A program made the translations under genes and the position numbers. From an uncultured Agathobaculum sp. (GTDB lineage: Bacteria; Bacillota; Clostridia; Oscillospirales; Butyricicoccaceae), in assembly GCA_934504345.1 (NCBI GenBank), contig CAKSVR010000051.1, positions 1 to 14,840 of the forward strand: 14,840 nt of DNA, written 5' to 3'. Positions 6,820-11,739 of the stretch are shown in pieces (the stretch's first letter is position 1; every line of letters starts with the position of its first letter). The notes below the pieces were generated by a model that saw nothing but the letters and a program-made list of their open reading frames with translations, did no database searches and was not told the DNA's origin.

Positions 6820-6847
6820 AAAAGAGGTCTGCCAAGCAGACCTCTCA
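6820..6847 (-). terminator. Terminator hairpin, copy 1
   Basis: AGAGGTCTGC and GCAGACCTCT form a perfect 10-bp stem with a CAA loop. On the minus strand the stem is followed by TTTTTGCG; on the plus strand the following sequence is not T-rich. It therefore works best for leftward transcription, as a backup terminator for uppP, although it lies just after the MATE gene. Confidence 0.72.
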
Positions 6848-6929
6848 GTTTGTCGAAAAAGTCGGTATTGAACCAATTTCATCATATCGCGCGGCAGCGC
6901 GCGTTAAATAGAATTTGCTTTGCAAATTC

Positions 6930-6962
6930 ATAAAAAGGCAGGGCGTGTACCTGCCTTTTTAT
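6930..6962. terminator. Bidirectional terminator-like hairpin
   Basis: AAAAAGGCAGG pairs perfectly with CCTGCCTTTTT around a 7-base loop, giving an A-run before and a T-run after on either strand. It would serve rightward transcription from the MATE gene and leftward transcription from uppP. Confidence 0.7.
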
Positions 6963-7065
6963 ACCCTGAGAGGGAGAAAGTTTCTATACAGGAACTTTCG
7001 GACGACTTTGGAACGGCCTACGGTCCGTTCCTCTTGTCGGCGAAACTGTAGTTTCGCGACAGCCT

Positions 7066-7097
7066 GAAAAGAGGTCTGCCAAGCAGACCTCTTTTCT
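7066..7097. terminator. Terminator hairpin, copy 2 (uppP terminator)
   Basis: The same perfect stem AGAGGTCTGC/GCAGACCTCT with CAA loop as copy 1, here flanked by AAAA and TTTT so that it is bidirectional. It lies just past the uppP stop codon and is the natural end of that transcript. Confidence 0.82.
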
Positions 7098-7104
7098 TTC
7101 CCAT

Positions 7105-7965
7105 TTACGCCGGAGCCTTGACCACCATAAAGTACGCCAGCACGGCGATGCCGAGGAGGATGCGGTACCAGCCGAACACCTTGAAATCGTGCTTCTTGAC
7201 GAAGCCCATCAGGAATCGGATGATGAGCAGCGAGGACAGGAACGCGGTGAGCGTGCCGATGCCAAGGATCATCAGCTCGGTGGAGGTGAACGCAAAGCCG
7301 AACTTCAGGATCTTCAGCAGACTTGCGCCGAACATGACCGGAATGGCGAGGAAGAACGTAAACTCCGCCGCCACGGTGCGCGACACGCCGAGCAGCAGCG
7401 CGCCGACGATGGTCGCGCCGGAGCGCGAGGTGCCCGGGAACACCGCCGCGATGAGCTGGAACATACCGATCATGAACACGGTCGGATAAGTAAGCTCGGT
7501 CAGCGCGTTGATCTTAGCGGGCTTGCCCTTATGGGCATTCTCGACCAGAATGAACGCCACGCCGAACACGATCAGCGCGATGGACACCGTCTGGTAGTTG
7601 TAGAACAGCTCCTCGAACAGGTCGTTCCACTTGAGGCCGACGATGGCCGCCGGAACACACGCCACCAGAATCTTGAACCACAGCTTGATGGTATCCATGT
7701 TGAGCGTGATTGATGCACCTTCGCCGTGCAGGCCCTTTCGGCGCTCGAGCGGGAAGATCTGGTTCCAGAACAGCACAACGACCGCCATGATCGCACCCAG
7801 CTGGATAACGACCTCGAACATACTGTAAAACGCATCGGATACATCCAGCTCAACGAACTCGTTGAGCAGGATCATATGTCCGGTACTGCTGATAGGCAGC
7901 CATTCTGTGATGCCCTCCACGATACCGAACAGAAATGCATAAAATGCATTAATCCAATCTATCAC
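7105..7965 (-). CDS. uppP: Undecaprenyl-diphosphatase (BacA/UppP)
   Basis: This integral membrane enzyme dephosphorylates undecaprenyl diphosphate to recycle the lipid carrier of peptidoglycan and other wall polymers; extra activity gives bacitracin tolerance. From the chosen GTG start the protein has 286 residues. Catalytic motif 1 is GIVEGITEWLPISSTGH, with Glu17, Glu21, Ser27 and His30 at the same positions as in the E. coli enzyme. Motif 2 is PGTSRSGATIVG with Arg181. The rest consists of hydrophobic helices. The frame is open further upstream, but the GTG at 7965 is preceded at 6 bp by GGAGG and gives the usual N-terminus. It stands alone as a single-gene unit, convergent with the MATE gene and divergent from tsaE. 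Confidence 0.96.
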   Translation of the reverse strand: MIDWINAFYAFLFGIVEGITEWLPISSTGHMILLNEFVELDVSDAFYSMFEVVIQLGAIMAVVVLFWNQIFPLERRKGLHGEGASITLNMDTIKLWFKILVACVPAAIVGLKWNDLFEELFYNYQTVSIALIVFGVAFILVENAHKGKPAKINALTELTYPTVFMIGMFQLIAAVFPGTSRSGATIVGALLLGVSRTVAAEFTFFLAIPVMFGASLLKILKFGFAFTSTELMILGIGTLTAFLSSLLIIRFLMGFVKKHDFKVFGWYRILLGIAVLAYFMVVKAPA

Positions 7966-8002
7966 ACTATTTTCCTCCCATGTTATATATTTAACTTCAT
8001 AT

Positions 8003-8031
8003 ACCATACCACAACTTATGCCAGCCCGCAA
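8003..8031 (-). promoter_or_regulatory. Probable uppP promoter
   Basis: On the minus strand TTGCGG (complement of 8026-8031) is followed after 17 bp by TATGGT (complement of 8003-8008), giving a start point about 30 bp before the uppP GTG. Both boxes are imperfect, so this is a moderate call. Confidence 0.55.
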
Positions 8032-8081
8032 GTGAGCAGACGGAAATGTTATGAAAATGTTATACTTTCCCGTGCGCCGAC

Positions 8082-8110
8082 TTGCCATTCTCTGTGTATC
8101 ATGTTATATT
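8082..8110 (+). promoter_or_regulatory. Probable promoter of tsaE-tsaB-upp
   Basis: TTGCCA (8082-8087) and TATATT (8105-8110) are separated by 17 bp and lie about 40 bp before the tsaE start. An overlapping TATTAT makes the exact -10 uncertain. Confidence 0.6.
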
Positions 8111-8149
8111 ATAGAGGTATACTTATCGAATCACAGAAAAGGTGTTCAC

Positions 8150-8575
8150 ATGGAATATATCACCCACTCGCCCGAGGAAACCGAAGCCCTCGGTGCGGAA
8201 TACGCAAAGAGCCTCAAGGCGGGCGACGTTGTCGCGTTCTCCGGCGACCTCGGCGCGGGCAAGACCGCGTTCACGCGCGGCGTGCTGCACGGCCTCGGCT
8301 ACGAGGGCCGCGTCACCAGCCCGACCTTTGCCATCGCAAACGAATACGAAACGCCGTCGGCGCGGGTCGCGCATTTCGACCTGTACCGCATCCTCGACAG
8401 CGAAGCGCTGTTCGAGATCGGCTTTGACGAATATCTCGACGGCAGCCGCATCGTGCTCATCGAATGGAGCGAAAATGCAGCGGACGTTCTGCCGGAAAGC
8501 TATAAGACCGTTCACATCGCCTACGGCGCTAAGGACAACGACCGGCGCATCACCACCGGGGAGGTACACGCATGA
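8150..8575 (+). CDS. tsaE: tRNA t6A-modification ATPase TsaE
   Basis: TsaE is the P-loop ATPase that with TsaB and TsaD transfers threonylcarbamoyl to A37 of ANN-reading tRNAs. The 141-residue length is typical. Walker A is GDLGAGKT (residues 32-39), followed by VTSPTFAIANEY and the family-typical AHFDLYRILD. IEWSEN near residue 105 carries the conserved tryptophan region. The ATG at 8150 follows AAAGGTG; the frame is open upstream to 8051, but those codons overlap the promoter. The stop overlaps the tsaB start by 4 bp (ATGA), as expected for partners of one complex. Confidence 0.95.
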   Translation: MEYITHSPEETEALGAEYAKSLKAGDVVAFSGDLGAGKTAFTRGVLHGLGYEGRVTSPTFAIANEYETPSARVAHFDLYRILDSEALFEIGFDEYLDGSRIVLIEWSENAADVLPESYKTVHIAYGAKDNDRRITTGEVHA

Positions 8576-9285
8576 AGATTCTCGCACTCGAATCCTCGGC
8601 GGTCAGCGCATCTGTCGCGCTCACCGAGGACGAAAAGCTCGTGGCGCAGTCGTTCCAGAACTGCGGCCTGACCCATTCGCGCACGCTGCTGCCGATGGCG
8701 GAAAACCTGCTGGCAAACTGCGGCGTGACACTCGCGGATGTGGATGCCATCGCAGTCGCGCACGGCCCGGGCTCGTTCACCGGCGTGCGTATCGGCGTGG
8801 CGACCGTCAAGGGACTTGCCCTCGGCGCGGACAAGCCGTGCATCGGCGTTTCCACGCTCGAAGCGATGGCATGGGGTGCGCGCGCGCTCGGCGGCGACCT
8901 GTGCTGCGTGATGGATGCCCGTGCCGGTCAGGTCTACAACGCGCTGTTCACTGTCCGCGACGGCAAAATCCTCCGTCTGTGCGACGACCGCGCCGTCAAG
9001 CTGACCGACCTCGCCGAAGAAATCGAAGAAGCGCCGTATTTTCTGGTTGGAGATGGCGCTGACTTGTGTTATAATACTATCAAAGAGCGCTGCACCGGTC
9101 TGCGGCTCGCGCCGAGCGAGCTGCGCTTTGCGACCGGATTTGGTGTTGCCGCCGCCGCCCTTCCCCTGCTCCGCGCAGGCACAACGTGTTCGCCGCAGGA
9201 GCTCGATGCGTTCTATCTGCGCCGCCCGCAGGCGGAGCGTGAGCGCATGGCGCGTCTGGCACAGGCCAAAAAAGAACAGCAATAA
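8572..9285 (+). CDS. tsaB: tRNA t6A-modification protein TsaB
   Basis: TsaB is an inactive Kae1/ASKHA-fold paralogue that acts as the scaffold of the TsaB-TsaD-TsaE complex for t6A formation. The 237 residues begin MKILALESSAVSASVAL, the ASKHA phosphate-1-like strand. The family motif HGPGSFTGVRIGVATVKGLA follows at about residues 64-83, and MDARAGQVYNALF lies mid-protein. The C-terminal part carries the usual YLRRPQAERER region. It overlaps tsaE by 4 bp. In many Firmicutes rimI and tsaD follow directly; here the next gene is upp, so tsaD must lie elsewhere. Confidence 0.95.
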   Translation: MKILALESSAVSASVALTEDEKLVAQSFQNCGLTHSRTLLPMAENLLANCGVTLADVDAIAVAHGPGSFTGVRIGVATVKGLALGADKPCIGVSTLEAMAWGARALGGDLCCVMDARAGQVYNALFTVRDGKILRLCDDRAVKLTDLAEEIEEAPYFLVGDGADLCYNTIKERCTGLRLAPSELRFATGFGVAAAALPLLRAGTTCSPQELDAFYLRRPQAERERMARLAQAKKEQQ

Positions 9286-9315
9286 CAAGAATTTCAGGAT
9301 AAAGGAGATTTTATT

Positions 9316-9945
9316 ATGGCAACCGTACATGAAATGGATCACCCGCTTATCAAGCACAAGCTGGCGCTGATGCGCGACAAGACCACCGGCGTTAAGGAGT
9401 TCCGCGAGGCTGCTTCCGAGATCGCGATGCTGATGTGCTACGAGGCTACCCGTGATCTGCCGCTCAAGGAGATCACCATCGAAACGCCGGTAGCCGAGGC
9501 GCGTGTACACGTTATCTCGGGCAAGAAGATCGCACTCGTGCCCATCCTGCGTGCAGGTCTGGGCATGGTAGAGGGCATCCTTGAGATGATCCCGGCGGCA
9601 AAGGTCGGCCACATCGGCCTGTACCGCAACCCGGAAACGCTCCAGCCGATCGAATACTACTGCAAGCTGCCGAGCGACATCGAGGAGCGTGACGTTCTGC
9701 TGCTCGACCCGATGCTGGCGACCGGCGGTTCCGCGATCGCTGCCATCGACGGCCTCAAGCGCCGCGGCGTAAAGCACATCAAGCTGATGAACCTCATCGG
9801 CGCTCCGGAAGGCGTTGCCGCTGTGCAGAAGGCACATCCGGATGTTGAGATCTTCGTTGCCGGCATCGATGAGAAGCTGAACGACCACGGCTACATCGTT
9901 CCGGGTCTGGGCGATGCGGGCGACCGTATCTTCGGCACCAAGTAA
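9316..9945 (+). CDS. upp: Uracil phosphoribosyltransferase
   Basis: This enzyme converts uracil and PRPP to UMP in pyrimidine salvage. At 209 residues it matches the family length. The PRPP-binding loop LLDPMLATGGSAIAAI lies at about residues 129-144. The uracil-contacting C-terminus PGLGDAGDRIFGTK is intact, and the allosteric/dimer region LVPILRAGLGMVEG is present at about 74-87. The start at 9316 has an AAAGGAG ribosome site. It lies only 30 bp after tsaB, so it may be cotranscribed. Codon choice looks more biased (many GGC, CTG, AAG) than its neighbours, as for a well-expressed gene. Confidence 0.97.
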   Translation: MATVHEMDHPLIKHKLALMRDKTTGVKEFREAASEIAMLMCYEATRDLPLKEITIETPVAEARVHVISGKKIALVPILRAGLGMVEGILEMIPAAKVGHIGLYRNPETLQPIEYYCKLPSDIEERDVLLLDPMLATGGSAIAAIDGLKRRGVKHIKLMNLIGAPEGVAAVQKAHPDVEIFVAGIDEKLNDHGYIVPGLGDAGDRIFGTK

Positions 9946-10021
9946 GCAGCATACCGCTGTATTTTTCGATATTTCCCGTACAATTTCACACCGACCGTCC
10001 CTGCAAAGGAGGGTGAACCGT

Positions 10022-10387
10022 ATGACACTTTATGGTATTCAGCGTTTTTCCCCGTATTGGAGCCTCGCCCTTTGCTATGGCGCTGTGACGGCGATCGGGC
10101 TGATGCCCGGTCTGCTGTACGGCAATGAATTTGCCTACTGGCTGCTCGGCTACTGGCTGATCCTGCCGGTTTCGGCGCTGCTGTGTACGTTCTGGGCGGC
10201 GTATCATGCCCTGCCGCTGTACCGCTTTCTGCCGGTGCTCATCGGCGTGTGGGCGATCGTGCTGCCATTTGTCACATTCCGCTCGGCTGATAAACAAGGC
10301 CTGTTTTACGGGCTTGTCCCCTCGCTGATCGGCTTAACGCTGGGCGTACTGGTGCGAAAATTTGTATTCTGGTATCGACGTCGATAA
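10022..10387 (+). CDS. Small four-helix membrane protein of unknown function
   Basis: A 121-residue protein that I do not recognise. Four hydrophobic segments are visible at about residues 13-33, 38-60, 66-86 and 95-113, joined by short loops. It ends in a basic tail (VRKFVFWYRRR) that suggests a cytoplasmic C-terminus. Aromatic residues are frequent (several Tyr and Trp near helix ends). The ATG at 10022 is supported by a very strong AAGGAGGGTG site. It follows upp by 76 bp with no clear promoter between, so it may be read through from upp. A terminator-like hairpin lies just after its stop. No signal peptide cleavage site or catalytic motif is seen. Confidence 0.72.
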   Translation: MTLYGIQRFSPYWSLALCYGAVTAIGLMPGLLYGNEFAYWLLGYWLILPVSALLCTFWAAYHALPLYRFLPVLIGVWAIVLPFVTFRSADKQGLFYGLVPSLIGLTLGVLVRKFVFWYRRR

Positions 10388-10398
10388 TACACAACCCT

Positions 10399-10428
10399 CG
10401 GTGCGGCTTTCGGGCCGCACCGTTTTGT
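10399..10428 (+). terminator. Intrinsic terminator-like hairpin before the GNAT gene
   Basis: CGGTGCGGC (10399-10407) pairs perfectly with GCCGCACCG (10414-10422) around TTTCGG, followed by TTTTGTT. The next gene starts only 18 bp later, leaving no room for a promoter after the hairpin. Confidence 0.82.
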
Positions 10429-10445
10429 TGGGAGAACCTTTAAGT

Positions 10446-10976
10446 ATGACATACGAAATGGAATCTGCGCGGATGTACTTCCGCCGCGTGCAGGCCGACG
10501 ACATCGACACGCTCGCGCCCATCCTGCGGAGCGAGGCCACCATGCAGGCGCTCGGCGGCGCGCTCTCCTATGAGCAGACACTGGACTGGATCGTGGAGGC
10601 GCTGCACCGCCGCCAGCAGGACGGCTTCGGCTGGTTCGTAGCGCTCGACAAGCCCACCGGACAGCCCGCCGCGCTGTGCGGCCTGACCCTCGAGGCCATC
10701 ACCGAGGAGGCGCCCGCACTCGTCGTACACTGCATCGTGCGGCACGAGCTCCGGAACATCGGCGTGGGCCGGGAATGCGTGTCCGTGTGTCTGCGGGATG
10801 CATTCGCGCACCGGAACGCGCCGCGTGTCTGCGCGGTCATCCGCCCGGACAATGCCGCGGCACTGCACGTTGCGGCGGCCTGCGGGATGCAGCCTGTCGG
10901 CAGGCTCGACCGGCAGGTCGGCGGCACAAGCGCGCCGCATCTGCTGTGCGCGGCCGAGCAGCCCGCAGAGGCATAA
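10446..10976 (+). CDS. GNAT-family N-acetyltransferase
   Basis: A 176-residue acetyltransferase of the GNAT fold, using acetyl-CoA to modify an amino group on an unknown substrate. The acetyl-CoA loop RNIGVGRE (about residues 102-109) fits the R/Q-x-x-G-x-G/A motif. It is preceded by the beta-4 strand ALVVHCIVRHEL and followed by AVIRPDNAAALHVAAACGM, the typical region before beta-6/7. The N-terminus (MYFRRVQADDIDTLAPIL) resembles RimJ/RimL-type members, but it should not be called RimI although it lies downstream of tsaB. The ATG at 10446 has GGGAG 11 bp upstream; a second ATG a few codons inside is possible. A terminator hairpin lies right before and another right after it. Confidence 0.8.
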   Translation: MTYEMESARMYFRRVQADDIDTLAPILRSEATMQALGGALSYEQTLDWIVEALHRRQQDGFGWFVALDKPTGQPAALCGLTLEAITEEAPALVVHCIVRHELRNIGVGRECVSVCLRDAFAHRNAPRVCAVIRPDNAAALHVAAACGMQPVGRLDRQVGGTSAPHLLCAAEQPAEA

Positions 10977-10978
10977 AG

Positions 10979-11011
10979 AAAGCACCGAAACAGTTGTTTC
11001 GGTGCTTTTTC
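10979..11011. terminator. Bidirectional terminator between the GNAT gene and nrdG
   Basis: AAAGCACCGAAAC and GTTTCGGTGCTTTTT form a perfect stem with an AGTT loop, with an A-run and a T-run on the two sides. It can end both the rightward GNAT transcript and the leftward nrd operon. Confidence 0.9.
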
Positions 11012-11016
11012 TCGTC

Positions 11017-11526
11017 TTATCGGTACTTTTCTTCCCAGACAGCCTCGCCCGCCTCGAGCGACCTCTGCACATCCAGCACGCGCTGGTTCGCGCTGCCGCG
11101 GAACCGCAGCTCGATGTTCTTCTCCGCCATGATGAACGGCCCGTCCACCAGCAGATCGAGCTGGCCGAGCAGTTTTTTCACGAACGGGTCAGGCAGCTCG
11201 AGCAGCTGCTCGAATGTATAGCCCGAGTATGCCATCAGGTGCTTGCCCTTTTTCTTCAGCTCCACCGCGAGATAGTACAGCGGTTCGGCCTTGCAGAACG
11301 GCTCGCCGCCGGAGAACGTCACGCCCTTGATGAACGGGTTGCGGCACATATCGTGCAGCAGCGTATCGAGCGCGATGTCCTGTCCTCCGTCAAAATCGTG
11401 GGTCTGCGGGTTGTGGCAACCCGGACAGCCGTGCGGACAGCCCTGCACGAACAGCGTATAGCGGAAGCCGGGGCCGTCCACGATGGACTCCCCGACTGTA
11501 CCTGCAATGCGGATTTTACCTTCCAT
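11017..11526 (-). CDS. nrdG: Anaerobic ribonucleotide reductase activating protein
   Basis: NrdG is the radical-SAM activase that uses a [4Fe-4S] cluster and S-adenosylmethionine to place the glycyl radical on NrdD. The 169-residue length is usual. The cluster motif CPHGCPGC has the NrdG-type spacing C-x3-C-x2-C (Cys30, Cys34, Cys37). The SAM-binding GGE motif appears as VTFSGGEPF, and LDLLVDGPFI and RFRGSANQRVLDV are typical later segments. Its ATG shares one base with the stop of the preceding small ORF (TGATG), a sign of translational coupling. The activase is thus made together with the polypeptide that carries the presumed radical glycine. Confidence 0.96.
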   Translation of the reverse strand: MEGKIRIAGTVGESIVDGPGFRYTLFVQGCPHGCPGCHNPQTHDFDGGQDIALDTLLHDMCRNPFIKGVTFSGGEPFCKAEPLYYLAVELKKKGKHLMAYSGYTFEQLLELPDPFVKKLLGQLDLLVDGPFIMAEKNIELRFRGSANQRVLDVQRSLEAGEAVWEEKYR

Positions 11527-11723
11527 CAGGCGGTGTGCTCCTGACGCATAGAGCAGCAGCTCGGAACCGTGTGCTTTACGCGGTCGTGCTCCTCTGCGCG
11601 CTTGCCGTTGTTGAAGCGGTCGAGCGTGCCTACCAGATAGCCCGTAATGCGGCGGATGCGCTCAAAGCCTACGCCCTCGCCGATCAGTGTTTCCTGTGCA
11701 GCAATATTCTTGTTTTCCATCAT
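11526..11723 (-). CDS. Separate glycyl-radical loop protein of class III ribonucleotide reductase
   Basis: A 65-residue protein whose core FERIRRITGYLVGTLDRF followed by NNGKRAEEHDRVKH matches the extreme C-terminus of canonical NrdD, including the R-V/I-x-G-Y signature; the radical glycine would be Gly28 (codon at 11640-11642). In E. coli and T4 this loop is part of NrdD itself. Here it has its own ATG, a ribosome site (AAAAGGAAG), a reading frame different from nrdD, and a TGATG overlap with nrdG. It probably docks on the large NrdD chain and receives the radical from NrdG, much as YfiD/GrcA supplies a spare radical domain to pyruvate formate-lyase. That role is inferred. Similar short proteins may already be annotated as NrdD in other Clostridia. 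The tail TVPSCCSM has a Cys pair. Confidence 0.82.
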   Translation of the reverse strand: MMENKNIAAQETLIGEGVGFERIRRITGYLVGTLDRFNNGKRAEEHDRVKHTVPSCCSMRQEHTA

Positions 11724-11739
11724 AATACGCTTCCTTTTC

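Larger units (their letters stand above)
6781..7104. other. Gene-free stretch with a cluster of hairpins between convergent genes
   Basis: No convincing ORF is present. In order I see: CGTTTTCC/GGAAAACG (6790-6817); the AGAGGTCTGC/GCAGACCTCT terminator stem; GCGCG/CGCGC near 6889-6902; GAATTTGC/GCAAATTC (6911-6929); AAAAAGGCAGG/CCTGCCTTTTT (about 6932-6960); GAAAGTT/AACTTTC (6976-6999); GGAACGG/CCGTTCC (7009-7030); TGTC-GCGAAAC/GTTTCGC-GACA (7035-7061); and a second copy of the terminator stem. This is far more structure than two convergent genes need. It may be the remains of one or more small repeat elements. Confidence 0.7.

Noticed and set aside
5467..6885. A 472-codon minus-strand frame opposite the MATE gene
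   Set aside because: Its product is rich in His, Asp, Arg and Gly without membrane or domain character, as expected for the complement of a hydrophobic transporter gene.
8521..9888. A 455-codon minus-strand frame opposite tsaB and upp
   Set aside because: It spans two well-identified genes on the other strand and has no supporting motif or ribosome site.
9946..10021. Terminator after upp (CAGC/GCTG followed by TATTTTT)
   Set aside because: The stem is only four to five pairs and too weak to call with confidence.
10446..10976. RimI, the usual partner of tsaB-tsaD clusters
   Set aside because: The sequence resembles RimJ/RimL-type GNAT proteins more than RimI, is separated from tsaB by two genes and a terminator, and has no tsaD beside it.
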